From: an uncultured Parasphingopyxis sp.
GTDB taxonomy: Bacteria; Pseudomonadota; Alphaproteobacteria; Sphingomonadales; Sphingomonadaceae
Reading direction: 5' to 3'
DNA: 44,795 nt
Assembly: GCF_937129435.1 (NCBI RefSeq)
Contig: NZ_CAKZNF010000078.1
Coordinates: forward strand, 1-44,795
How positions within the stretch are numbered: the first letter of the stretch is position 1; the number at the start of each line of letters is the position of its first letter. A model generated the notes under the pieces. It was not told the origin of the DNA. It worked only from the letters and a program-made list of their open reading frames with translations, and did not search any database. Made by a program: the position numbers and the translations under genes. Of the stretch, positions 29,185 to 39,972 are shown piece by piece.

Positions 29185-29985
29185 ATGCCGGACCAGCCCA
29201 TCACGATCGAACGCCGCGAGGCGATCGAGATCGTATCCCTCAACCGGCCGGATCGGCTCAACGCGATGAACGCAGCGCTGATCGGCGCGCTGAAGGATTA
29301 TTTCGAGGCACTGCATGAACGGCCCGAGATTCGCGTGGTCTTGTTGCGCGGCGAAGGGCGGGCCTTCTGTGCGGGACTCGACATGACGGACGGCGCCTGG
29401 CCGCGCGGCGATGAGGGCCGCGTCCATCGCGGATGGAAGACGCAGCGATCGATCGCCACGGTGATGCAGCTGATGCGTTCCTGCCCGCAACCGGTCATCG
29501 CGCTGGGCCACGGGCCGGCCTGTGGCGGCGGATTTTCGCTGCTGCTGTCCTCGGACGTACGCTATGCGGCGCCCGACATCCGGATGAACGCCGCCTATAT
29601 CAAGATCGGCCTTGGCGGCTGCGACATGGGATCGAGCTATTTCCTGCCGCGGCTGGTCGGCGCTTCTGTGGCGTCGGAATATTTGCTCAGCGGAAAATTC
29701 ATGACCGCCGGCAAGGCGCTCGCCTGCGGGCTCGTCAGTGAGATCGTCGAGCCCGGCGCGCTGCTCGATCGCGGCATGGCCTTGGCGGAAGAGATGCTGC
29801 TCACCGCGCCGATGGGGCTGCGGATGACCAAGGACGCGATCAACCGCAATATCGACGCGAACGGCCTTGCCGAAGCGATGGCCATCGAGGATCGGCAGCA
29901 GGTAATGCTGGCGATGACCGAGGATCATGGCGAGGCCGTCAGCGCGTTCCTCGAAAAGCGGACGCCCCGGTTCGGAGACCGGTGA
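29185..29985 (+). CDS. enoyl-CoA hydratase/isomerase family protein
   Basis: A 266-residue crotonase with FCAGLDMTDG and LGHGPACGGGFSLLL as oxyanion-hole elements. The second catalytic segment reads IKIGLGGCDMGSSYFLPRL, a variant with GCDMG found in several bacterial EchA proteins. The start ATG 29185 has AGGAG nine bases upstream; earlier ATGs at 29137 and 29167 lack one. It ends exactly where the convergent aldo/keto reductase gene ends, with no spacer. Substrate unknown. Confidence 0.87.
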   Translation: MPDQPITIERREAIEIVSLNRPDRLNAMNAALIGALKDYFEALHERPEIRVVLLRGEGRAFCAGLDMTDGAWPRGDEGRVHRGWKTQRSIATVMQLMRSCPQPVIALGHGPACGGGFSLLLSSDVRYAAPDIRMNAAYIKIGLGGCDMGSSYFLPRLVGASVASEYLLSGKFMTAGKALACGLVSEIVEPGALLDRGMALAEEMLLTAPMGLRMTKDAINRNIDANGLAEAMAIEDRQQVMLAMTEDHGEAVSAFLEKRTPRFGDR

Positions 29986-30963
29986 TCAGCCGTGCCCTGC
30001 GATCGCGTGTGGCCGGTACGGCTCCTCGAGCCGCTTCATTTCCTCGTCCGTCAGCTCGATATCGAGCGAGGCGAGCGCATCGTCGAGGTGGCGCATCTTC
30101 GTTGCGCCGACGATCGGGGCGGTGATGCCGGGCTTGGCATGGTGCCAGGCGAGCGCGATCTGCGCGCGCGAGACGCCACGTTCCTTCGCCACCGCGCCGA
30201 CCGCCTCTACGATCCGCCGGTCGCTGTCATCAAGATAGAGTGTGCTGCCGAACTGGTCGGTCTCCGAGCGTTCGGTATCGGTATCCCATTCGCGCGCCAG
30301 CCGCCCGCGGGCAAGCGGGCTCCACGGGATGACGCCGATGCCCTGATCGCGGCATAGCGGGATCATCTCGCGCTCTTCCTCGCGGTACAGCAGGTTGACG
30401 TGGTTCTGCATCGAGGCGAACCGCGTGAAGCCGTGCAGATCGGCAAGGTAGAGCAGCTTGGCGAACTGCCAGGCATACATCGACGAGGCGCCGATATAGC
30501 GCGCCTTGCCCTGGCTCACGACGTCGTCGAGCGCTTCGAGAATCTCCTCCATCGGCACATAGGGATCGAGCCGGTGGATCTGGTAGAGATCGACATAGTC
30601 CATCTGCAGCCGATCGAGGCTGTTGTCGATTTCCTGCAGGATCGCCTTGCGCGACAGACCCCGCTGGTTCGGCCCCGGCCCCATCGCGCCGTGCACCTTG
30701 GTGGCAATGACGAGCGAATCGCGATCCGCACCGAGATCCTTCATCGCGCGGCCGAGAAATTCCTCAGACGTGCCCGCCGAATAGACGTTGGCGGTATCGA
30801 AGAAGTTGATCCCCGCCGCTAGCGCGCGTTCGTAGAAGGGGCGGCTCGCCTTCTCGTCGAGCGCCCAAGGATGGTTGCCCTTGTCGCCTTCGGCATAGGT
30901 CATCGTGCCAAGGCAGATGGGCGAGACGCGGAGCCCCGATTTGCCGAGTTGGACGTATTTCAT
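29986..30963 (-). CDS. aldo/keto reductase
   Basis: A 325-residue NADPH-dependent oxidoreductase with a TIM-barrel. The complete catalytic tetrad is visible: D56 and Y61 (FFDTANVYSAG), K89 (IATKVHG) and H130 (LYQIHRLD). The C-terminal cofactor-phosphate region is PIVGATKMRHLDDAL. It resembles the YajO/Tas-type AKRs. Physiological substrate not deducible. Well-matched ribosome site (AAAGGAGCG) before ATG 30963. Confidence 0.92.
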   Translation of the reverse strand: MKYVQLGKSGLRVSPICLGTMTYAEGDKGNHPWALDEKASRPFYERALAAGINFFDTANVYSAGTSEEFLGRAMKDLGADRDSLVIATKVHGAMGPGPNQRGLSRKAILQEIDNSLDRLQMDYVDLYQIHRLDPYVPMEEILEALDDVVSQGKARYIGASSMYAWQFAKLLYLADLHGFTRFASMQNHVNLLYREEEREMIPLCRDQGIGVIPWSPLARGRLAREWDTDTERSETDQFGSTLYLDDSDRRIVEAVGAVAKERGVSRAQIALAWHHAKPGITAPIVGATKMRHLDDALASLDIELTDEEMKRLEEPYRPHAIAGHG

Positions 30964-30983
30964 GGGGCGCTCCTTTCAATTCG

Positions 30984-31110
30984 ATCCTCCCCGGAACGGG
31001 GAGGTGTCAGCCCGCAGGGCTGACGGAGGGGGCTCTGTCGCAATGCGCGGCGCGTGCGGCCGGCCCCCTCCACCGCCTTCGGCGGTCCCCCTCCCCGTAC
31101 CGGGGAGGAT
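30984..31110. repeat. REP-like doublet of the DUF559-flank family, gene-free
   Basis: Two inverted copies of the same element that brackets the DUF559 gene: outer palindromes CCTCCCCGGAACGGGGAGG and CCTCCCCGTACCGGGGAGG, variable hairpins (GTCAGCCC-GCA-GGGCTGAC and ACCGCC-TTC-GGCGGT) and GGAGGGGGC. The two copies are separated by about 27 bp with no gene. It lies between the aldo/keto reductase and thiolase genes. Confidence 0.9.
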
Positions 31111-31117
31111 CCGTCGT

Positions 31118-32371
31118 CTACACCCGCTCGATGATGATCGCGGGCGCCATGCCACCGGCGGCACACATAGTGACGAGGCCGCGTTTCAAATCCTGCCGCT
31201 CCAGCTCGTCGAGGATCGTGCCGATCAGCATCGAACCGGTCGCACCGATCGGATGGCCGAGCGCGATCGCGCCGCCGTTGACGTTCACCTTCTCGCGATC
31301 GAGATCGAGGTCGCGGATGAACTTCTCAGCGACGACGGCGAAAGCCTCGTTGATCTCCCACAGGTCGATATCGTCCTTGGTGAGGCCCGCCTTTTCGAGC
31401 ACCTTCTTCGCCGCCGGTACCGGCGCGTTGAGCATCAGCGTCGGATCGTCGCCCATGTTCGCGGTGGCGACGATGCGCGCCCGCGGCTTGAGGCCGTGCT
31501 TGTCGGCATAATCCTTCGACGCGATCAGCACCGCGGCGGCGCCGTCGACCACGCCCGAGCTGTTACCCGCATGGTGGACATGCTTGATCTCGAGATCGGG
31601 ATATTTCTGGTTGATCAGCTTGCGGAAGGTCGTGCCGTCCTGATCGAGCGGCAGATCGGCGATCTTGGCGAAGCTCGGTTCGAGCTGGGCGAGGCCCTCG
31701 GCAGTCGTCTGCGGCCGGGGAAATTCCTCATGATCGAGCACGGCATTGCCCTCGGCATCGACGACGGGAACCAGGCTCTTGTCGAACCGGCCCTCTTCGA
31801 TCGCCCGCGCCGCGCGCTTCTGGCTCTCAAGGCCGAGCGCGTCGACATCCTCGCGGCTGATCCCCTCCATCGAGGCAATGGCATCGCCGCACACGCCCTG
31901 ATGCGATTGCGGATGGACACTCTGCAGCCGCTCATTGCCCGATCCCATCATCGCCGGTTCGAGGCCGCCGGCCTGCTCGTCCTTGGCGCGCGTCGCGGTG
32001 TAGCTCATCATCTCGGTGCCGCCGGCAACGACGAGATCTTCCATCCCGCTCATCACCTGCGCCGCGGCGAAGTTCACGCTCGTGATGCCGCCGCCGCAGA
32101 ACCGGTCGAGCGTCGTGCCGCTCGTTTTGATGTCATAGCCCGCGTCGAGCGCGGCCATCCGGCCCAAGTCGCCGCCCTGCTTGCCCTTCTGGGTGCTCGT
32201 CGACCAGATCACGTCGTCGACATCGGCGGTGTTCAGATTGTTGCGCTCGGCGATCGCCTTGAGAACGGTGGCCGCCAGATGCTGCGGATGCATATGCGCG
32301 AGCGATCCCTTGCCGACCTTGCCGATGCCGCGCGGGGTGCGGCACGCATCGATGATATAAGCCTCGGCCAT
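31118..32371 (-). CDS. acetyl-CoA acyltransferase (thiolase)
   Basis: A 417-residue thiolase for CoA-dependent cleavage of 3-ketoacyl-CoA. C92 in DRFCGGGITS is the acyl-accepting nucleophile, NGGAIALGHPIGATG contains the catalytic histidine and MCAAGG the second cysteine. Length and the DRFCGGG variant fit the long-chain beta-oxidation (FadA/FadI-like) group. Start ATG 32371 with AAGGAA upstream; an 87-codon upstream extension of the frame runs into the divergent katG promoter region and is not thiolase-like. An operator-like site is 28 bases upstream. Confidence 0.93.
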   Translation of the reverse strand: MAEAYIIDACRTPRGIGKVGKGSLAHMHPQHLAATVLKAIAERNNLNTADVDDVIWSTSTQKGKQGGDLGRMAALDAGYDIKTSGTTLDRFCGGGITSVNFAAAQVMSGMEDLVVAGGTEMMSYTATRAKDEQAGGLEPAMMGSGNERLQSVHPQSHQGVCGDAIASMEGISREDVDALGLESQKRAARAIEEGRFDKSLVPVVDAEGNAVLDHEEFPRPQTTAEGLAQLEPSFAKIADLPLDQDGTTFRKLINQKYPDLEIKHVHHAGNSSGVVDGAAAVLIASKDYADKHGLKPRARIVATANMGDDPTLMLNAPVPAAKKVLEKAGLTKDDIDLWEINEAFAVVAEKFIRDLDLDREKVNVNGGAIALGHPIGATGSMLIGTILDELERQDLKRGLVTMCAAGGMAPAIIIERV

Positions 32372-34919
<2,548 letters not shown>

Positions 34920-34936
34920 ACCAAACGGCCGCAACA

Positions 34937-34972
34937 AAAAGGGCCTCCGGCAGCGATGCCGGAGGCCCTTTT
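34937..34972. terminator. bidirectional intrinsic terminator between katG and hemerythrin gene
   Basis: Perfect 16-bp stem with a GCGA loop (arms AAAAGGGCCTCCGGCA and TGCCGGAGGCCCTTTT), giving a T-run on both strands. It serves the converging katG and hemerythrin-like genes. Confidence 0.92.
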
Positions 34973-34999
34973 GAATCTATCCTCTATTGGGCGAGGTGC

Positions 35000-35428
35000 T
35001 CAGGCCGCTTCCCTGCGCAGCCGGTCCAGCAACGCATAAAGCTCACGATCTTCGCGCGCGACCCGCTCGTTGAAACCTGCGATCATCGCCTTGGTGGCCC
35101 GGCAGAAGCCGGCCCAGTCGTTTTCGACCCGGGATGCCGTCCAATGGGATGAATATTGCGCGAAGCGGTTGGCGAGCCCGCCCATCTCGCTTTGGAACTC
35201 GCGAGCGAGCGAGGCGATCGATGGATCGGGGTGCCGCAGGAGCTCGGGATACACGACCTCGTCCTCGAAGGCGAGATGCGCGGTCAGCACCCGCGCCAAA
35301 TCGTTGCGAAGAACAACGAGTTGCTGTTCCGGCATGGGCTCGGCCTGCATTACCGCGACCTCGAGCTGCATGAGCAGTGCCGCAATTTCGTGATGTTCGA
35401 CGCGCAGTTTGGCCGCATTGCTGAACAT
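35000..35428 (-). CDS. hemerythrin-like HHE domain protein
   Basis: A 142-residue four-helix-bundle HHE protein expected to bind two irons. Ligand candidates are H12/H13 (VEHHEI), H51 and E55 (AHLAFEDE), H95 (SSHW). In the last helix the usual HxxxE(D) is RVAREDREL: R122 stands where the histidine normally is, while E126/D127 remain, so the metal site may be incomplete. Start ATG 35428 after GGGAG. Adjacent to katG and converging with it, suggesting a role with oxygen, peroxide or NO, but this is inference. An inverted repeat GCCGCATTAACC/GGTTAACGCGGC lies upstream at 35468-35507. Confidence 0.82.
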   Translation of the reverse strand: MFSNAAKLRVEHHEIAALLMQLEVAVMQAEPMPEQQLVVLRNDLARVLTAHLAFEDEVVYPELLRHPDPSIASLAREFQSEMGGLANRFAQYSSHWTASRVENDWAGFCRATKAMIAGFNERVAREDRELYALLDRLRREAA

Positions 35429-35467
35429 GGAATACTCCCTGACACCCCCGCAACGCCGCATAAGAGA

Positions 35468-35507
35468 GCCGCATTAACCGCCTGCTCAACAATGTGGTTA
35501 ACGCGGC
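35468..35507. promoter_or_regulatory. 12-bp inverted repeat upstream of hemerythrin gene
   Basis: GCCGCATTAACC and GGTTAACGCGGC pair at 11 of 12 positions across a 16-bp loop. It lies between the acyl-CoA dehydrogenase stop (35527) and the hemerythrin gene start (35428). It could be an operator for the latter or a weak terminator for the former; it lacks a T-run. Confidence 0.4.
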
Positions 35508-35526
35508 CCGTTCCAGGGTCAGGGCG

Positions 35527-36693
35527 CTACATCCCGCGCGCGATCAGCATCTTCATGATCTCGTTCGAGCCGCCGAAGATGCGGGTGATGCGGCTGTCGC
35601 GGAACATCTTCGCGATCGGATATTCGTTGATATAGCCCCAGCCGCCATGGAATTGCAGGCACTTGTCGACGACCTCGCCCTGCAGTTCGGTGCACAGATA
35701 TTTCGCCGCCGCGGCCGCATTCGGATCGAGCTCGCCCTTCAGATGCTTGGCGATGCAATCGTTGAGCAGCGCCTTCGCCGCCATGCCGCGCGCCTTCAGG
35801 TCGGCAAGAACGAACTGGGTGTTCTGGAAATCCCAGACGGTCTGGCCGAACGCCTTGCGCTGCTTGGTATATTCGAGCGTGGTTTCGAGCGCCTTTTCGA
35901 TCGTCATCACGGCGCCGGCGGCGATGATGAGCCGTTCCTGGCCGAGTTCGCCCATCAGCTGATAGAAGCCCCTGCCTTCTTCCCCGCCGAGCACATTGTC
36001 GGCCGGAACGAAGACATTGTCGAAGAACAGCTCCGACGTGTCCGAGCTGTCGAGGCCGATCTTGTCGAGCTTGCGTCCGCGCGAAAAGCCTTCGGCGCCT
36101 TCGGTCTCGAGGCACATCAGCGAAATGCCCTTGGCGCGCTCCTTCGGATCGGTCTTGGCGACGACGATGATGAAGTTGCCGACCTGGCCGTTCGAGATGA
36201 ACGTCTTCGAACCGTTGAGACGATAGCCGTTGCCGTCCTTCGTCGCGGTCGTCGTGATCGATTGCAGGTCGCTGCCGACGCCCGGTTCGGACATGGCGAT
36301 CGCGGTGATCAGCTCGCCCGACACCATTTTCGGGAGCCACTTCTTCTTCTGTTCCTCGGTGCCATGGCGAACCACATAGGGCACGACGATGACGTTATGG
36401 AGCGAGGCATTGAAGCCGCTCGCGCCCTTCAACCCGGTCTGCTGCACCACGACCATGTCGTGCCGGAAATCGCCGCCATGGCCGCCATATTCGGTGGGCA
36501 CCGATACGCCGAGCAACCCCGCCTCGCCTGCCTCGCGCCAGAATTCGCGATCACACTGGCCGGTCTCTTCCCATTTTTGGAGCCGCTTTTCATCGAGATG
36601 CTGGTCGAAGAATTTCCCGACCGCATCGTTGAAGATCGCGATCTCCTCGTCCTCCATGAATTCGGGGTCGGCAATTCCGAGTGCGCCTGTCAT
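35527..36693 (-). CDS. long-chain-type acyl-CoA dehydrogenase
   Basis: A 388-residue FAD enzyme for the first beta-oxidation step. It matches the LCAD pattern: catalytic glutamate E253 in ELGQERLIIAAG, and the C-terminal IFGGSNEIMKMLIAR where the YEG glutamate of MCAD-type enzymes is absent. FAD contacts are AMSEPGVGSD and FISNGQVGNF. Start ATG 36693, with GGAGAGG upstream. An operator-like site overlaps the region just ahead of the ribosome binding site (36706-36721). Confidence 0.93.
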   Translation of the reverse strand: MTGALGIADPEFMEDEEIAIFNDAVGKFFDQHLDEKRLQKWEETGQCDREFWREAGEAGLLGVSVPTEYGGHGGDFRHDMVVVQQTGLKGASGFNASLHNVIVVPYVVRHGTEEQKKKWLPKMVSGELITAIAMSEPGVGSDLQSITTTATKDGNGYRLNGSKTFISNGQVGNFIIVVAKTDPKERAKGISLMCLETEGAEGFSRGRKLDKIGLDSSDTSELFFDNVFVPADNVLGGEEGRGFYQLMGELGQERLIIAAGAVMTIEKALETTLEYTKQRKAFGQTVWDFQNTQFVLADLKARGMAAKALLNDCIAKHLKGELDPNAAAAAKYLCTELQGEVVDKCLQFHGGWGYINEYPIAKMFRDSRITRIFGGSNEIMKMLIARGM

Positions 36694-36705
36694 GACTTCC
36701 TCTCC

Positions 36706-36721
36706 TTTACGTAAACGGTAA
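36706..36721 (-). promoter_or_regulatory. operator-like site 4 (TTACCGTTTACGTAAA)
   Basis: In gene direction TTACCGTTTACGTAAA, 13 bases upstream of the acyl-CoA dehydrogenase ATG. Same motif family as the other four sites. Confidence 0.55.
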
Positions 36722-36762
36722 TTGGGGTCCGTCTACCATGTCTGTAATTCCGCGGAAAGCGA

Positions 36763-37533
36763 TCAAAGCCGCTGGCCGTCGTCGACGATCAATTCGCTCC
36801 CGGTGACCATCGCCGAAGCGTCCGACGCGAAAAACAGGATGGGATCGTCCAGCGCTTCGACCGCTGTCAGCCTGCGGCGATGGAAGGACCGGATATGCGC
36901 CTCGCCTCCTTCGGTCTTATAAAAGTCGGCATTCAATTCCGTTTCGATATAGCCGGGATGGACGGTATTGACGTTGATCCCCATCCGCACCCATTCACGC
37001 GCCAGATTGCGACCGAGATGCGCAACGGCCGCCTTCATCGCGGCATAGGTGGCATCGCCATTGTGATTGGCGAAGGAGGTGATCGAACCCAAGAGAACGA
37101 TCCGCCCCGCCCCGCTTTCGCGGCTTCCAGCCGCAATGAGCCGGCGAGCGCCTTCCCGCGCGGTCAGGTAAACCCCGCTGAAATTGGTATCGACAACCGC
37201 CTGCATGTCTCCCGCGCTGACATCGGTGCTTCGCCCGTCGCGCGAGATGCCGGCATTGGCGACGATCGTGTCCACGGTGCCGAACGCCTTTTCGGCGGCG
37301 TCATAAGCCGCGATCACCGAGCCTTCATCGGTCACGTCGAGTTCGACGGCGAGCGCCTCGCCGCCCGCGGCGCGTATCTTTCCCGCTTCCTCTTCGGTGC
37401 GATCCTTCCGCCGCGCGCCCAGCAAGACGCGGGCACCCGCCGCGCCGAAAAGGGCGGCAAGATGCGCGCCGATGCCGGAGGATGCGCCGGTGATCAGCGC
37501 CGTGCGGCCTTCGAGAGAGTAACGTGGTTTCAT
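36763..37533 (-). CDS. short-chain dehydrogenase/reductase
   Basis: A 256-residue classical SDR. TGASSGIG (15-22) is the cofactor loop, NAG at 93-95 the structural motif, and S150, Y163, K167 form the catalytic triad with the canonical 13-residue S-Y spacing. An ARRKDR stretch after the second strand favours NADP. Its start overlaps the stop of the thiolase-like gene by 4 bp, so the two are coupled. It may reduce or oxidise a 3-keto/3-hydroxyacyl-CoA, by context only. Confidence 0.92.
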   Translation of the reverse strand: MKPRYSLEGRTALITGASSGIGAHLAALFGAAGARVLLGARRKDRTEEEAGKIRAAGGEALAVELDVTDEGSVIAAYDAAEKAFGTVDTIVANAGISRDGRSTDVSAGDMQAVVDTNFSGVYLTAREGARRLIAAGSRESGAGRIVLLGSITSFANHNGDATYAAMKAAVAHLGRNLAREWVRMGINVNTVHPGYIETELNADFYKTEGGEAHIRSFHRRRLTAVEALDDPILFFASDASAMVTGSELIVDDGQRL

Positions 37534-39062
37534 GTGAATCTCGCAATGTTGCGGCCCTTGTCATCGGGCGCGACGGTGATGGACTTCCCGATGACGTCGC
37601 CGGCTTCGAGAGCGGCGATCCCCGCCTCATCGCCTTCGCCGATCATCGCGCCGAGCCGCTCGCCCGCTTCATTGTGCGCCACGATGACGCCGGTCTTGCC
37701 GTGTTTGCCGGGAACGACGGTGTAGCTGTCGATCACGGCCTCGCCCGACCAGCCTTCGATAACGGAGAGTGCGGGCTGGTCGTTCTCCAGTTTCTCCCAA
37801 CGGCTGCCGCCCGACCAGTCGGCCGGCGTTGTCGAATAGATGCCGGTGGCATATTTGCTCATCACCCCGCCATTGGCGCCGGTCAGGGCGAAGCTTCCGG
37901 GGCTCGTCCTGCAGCACTGAACCGCCTCGACGATCGCATGGGCCGAATAGTTGTTCCCCGCCCCGCCGAAAAAGGGAAGACCGCCGGTCAGTGTCAGGCC
38001 GCGCGGATCGTCCGCCGTCAGGCCATAGGCATCCATCACATTGAATACGGGGATCGCGAAGCAGCTGTAGAGATCGATGAAGTCGAGATCGTCGAAACCG
38101 ATCCCTGCGATCTCCAACGCGCGCTGGATCGACGCCAACGACATCGGTGCAATCGCCAGATCCTCGCGTGCCATCGGCGAATGTTCGCTGGCGTTGGTCA
38201 CGGCATGGACATGCACCCAGCGGCTTTCCGGCACGCCGAGCTCGCGCGCCCTGCCGGCCGAGGCGATGATGATGGCCGCCGCCTGATTCACCTGATCGCG
38301 GGCAACCGTCATGCGCGTATAGGGTTCGGCGACGATGCGGTTGCGCTCGGTCACTTCGGCCAGTTCCTCCGCCGTCTTCACCTCGCGCGAGGCGGCATGG
38401 GGATTGGAAGCCGCCACCTCGGTGAACGGCGCGAACAGCCTGCCGATTTCGAGCCGGTATTCGTCTGGCGTCAAGCCCAGCTTTGCCCGGCGGGCATTGT
38501 CGAACAGCGCATAGGCCGGGATCGGCGCGGTTGCGCCATGGACAAGCAGCGGCTTGTCGAACATCCCCGAAACGCCATAGCCGCGATCCTCCATCTCACC
38601 GCCCACCTCTTCGGACCAGTCGGGCGTCTCTCCCGCCTTGGTGAGCGACAGGACCGTCGAGATTGCTTCCGAGCCGACGACCACGGCGACGTCCGACTTC
38701 CCTTCGGCGATATTGGTCGCGAACTCGCCGACAAGCTTCTGATTTCCCTGCCCTCCCGTGATTTCGAGAATCGCGCGTGCGGGATCAGCACCCCCCCGCT
38801 TGCCGATTGAGCGCGGCGGATTGTCCGACTTGCCGAACGGGGCCTCGGCAACCGGCGTCGAGATCTCGAACTGCCGAATCGCGCCGATGGTGTCGATCGC
38901 GCCGGCGACGTCTTCCGATGCCGAGCAATCCTCGATCGCCGCGGCGAGCGCCTCGCCCGCCAGGTCCATATGGCTAAGCGCGGCATAGCCCTCGTCCTGC
39001 GGCCTTTCCGAAAACTGGCCGACGCCGATGATCACCGGCGTGTTGTCTGCAATCGCACTCAT
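37530..39062 (-). CDS. thiolase-like protein (SCP-x/TLP1-type acetyl-CoA acetyltransferase)
   Basis: A 510-residue protein with an N-terminal thiolase-type fold (PVIIGVGQFSERP; VVVGSEAISTV; AYALFDNARR) and an extra C-terminal beta-rich domain (from about 420: IDSYTVVPGKHGKTGVIVAH) typical of TLP1 proteins. The usual nucleophile segment reads ILEITGGQGNQKL with no cysteine, so ordinary thiolase chemistry is doubtful; cysteines remain in LYSCFAIPV and VQCCRT. Divergent from the crotonase at 39169 across a shared operator-like site. Coupled to the downstream SDR. Confidence 0.85.
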   Translation of the reverse strand: MSAIADNTPVIIGVGQFSERPQDEGYAALSHMDLAGEALAAAIEDCSASEDVAGAIDTIGAIRQFEISTPVAEAPFGKSDNPPRSIGKRGGADPARAILEITGGQGNQKLVGEFATNIAEGKSDVAVVVGSEAISTVLSLTKAGETPDWSEEVGGEMEDRGYGVSGMFDKPLLVHGATAPIPAYALFDNARRAKLGLTPDEYRLEIGRLFAPFTEVAASNPHAASREVKTAEELAEVTERNRIVAEPYTRMTVARDQVNQAAAIIIASAGRARELGVPESRWVHVHAVTNASEHSPMAREDLAIAPMSLASIQRALEIAGIGFDDLDFIDLYSCFAIPVFNVMDAYGLTADDPRGLTLTGGLPFFGGAGNNYSAHAIVEAVQCCRTSPGSFALTGANGGVMSKYATGIYSTTPADWSGGSRWEKLENDQPALSVIEGWSGEAVIDSYTVVPGKHGKTGVIVAHNEAGERLGAMIGEGDEAGIAALEAGDVIGKSITVAPDDKGRNIARFT

Positions 39063-39131
39063 GCTTTCTCCATATCGCGCCTCGGTCTTTCATCGCCGAC
39101 AGTGACAGCCGCCGCGCAATATGCAAGCAGA

Positions 39132-39147
39132 CTGACGCGAACGTAAA
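39132..39147 (+). promoter_or_regulatory. operator-like site 5 (CTGACGCGAACGTAAA)
   Basis: Lies in the 106-bp divergent region between the thiolase-like gene and the crotonase gene, 21 bases upstream of the crotonase ATG. Same motif family as the other four sites. Confidence 0.5.
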
Positions 39148-39168
39148 CCCACTAGGAGAGGCAAGACA

Positions 39169-39930
39169 ATGAGCGACGAAGTCCAGACCGAGGCCGATGA
39201 CGGCATCCTGATCGTCACCCTCAACCGCCCGGAAGCGAAGAATGCGGTCAACAAGGCACTGGCCGAGGGCGTCGCCGAAGCGCTCGAGCGGCTCGACAGC
39301 GACAACGACCTGCGCGTTGGCATCATCACCGGGGCTGGCGGCACCTTCTGCTCGGGCATGGACCTCAAGGGCTTTCTGCGCGGCGAATCGCCGATGGTTC
39401 AAGGCCGCGGCTTTGCCGGCATCACCCAGCGGCCACCCAACAAGCCGGTGATCGCCGCGGTGGATGGCTATGCGCTCGCCGGCGGCATGGAGGTCGCGCT
39501 GAGCTGCGACCTGATCGTCGCCAACAAGGACGCGAAGTTCGGCATTCCCGAAGTGAAACGCGGTCTCGTCGCTGCGGCCGGCGGCCTCATCCGCATGCCG
39601 CGCCAGATCCCCTATAGGCTGGCGATGGAATATGCGTTGACGGGCGAGTTCATTGGAGCGGAAAAGGCGCTCGAAATCGGCCTGATCAATCGAGTCACCG
39701 ACGGTGTTGCGCTCGATGCGGCAAAGGAGCTGGCCGCGAAAATCAACGAAAACGGCCCGCTCGCAGTCAAGGTTTCCAAGCAGATCGTGTCGCAACAGTT
39801 CGACTGGAGCGCCGAAGAGATGTGGAAGAATCAGGGCAAGCTGATGGGTTCGGTCATGGGCTCGAACGACGCGCGCGAAGGCGCGGCCGCCTTTGCCGAG
39901 AAGCGCAAGCCGAACTGGACCGGCACCTGA
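39169..39930 (+). CDS. enoyl-CoA hydratase (crotonase)
   Basis: A 253-residue crotonase of normal length. FCSGMDLKGF and VDGYALAGGMEVALSCD form the oxyanion hole, and the catalytic glutamate is in FGIPEVKRGL. It has the strong ribosome site AGGAGAGG and starts at ATG 39169. Likely hydrates 2-enoyl-CoA in beta-oxidation. Convergent with the thiolase at 39973. Confidence 0.92.
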   Translation: MSDEVQTEADDGILIVTLNRPEAKNAVNKALAEGVAEALERLDSDNDLRVGIITGAGGTFCSGMDLKGFLRGESPMVQGRGFAGITQRPPNKPVIAAVDGYALAGGMEVALSCDLIVANKDAKFGIPEVKRGLVAAAGGLIRMPRQIPYRLAMEYALTGEFIGAEKALEIGLINRVTDGVALDAAKELAAKINENGPLAVKVSKQIVSQQFDWSAEEMWKNQGKLMGSVMGSNDAREGAAAFAEKRKPNWTGT

Positions 39931-39972
39931 TTCGGTAGGGGGCGAGACCGCTTCTCCGGCCTCGCACCTCCG

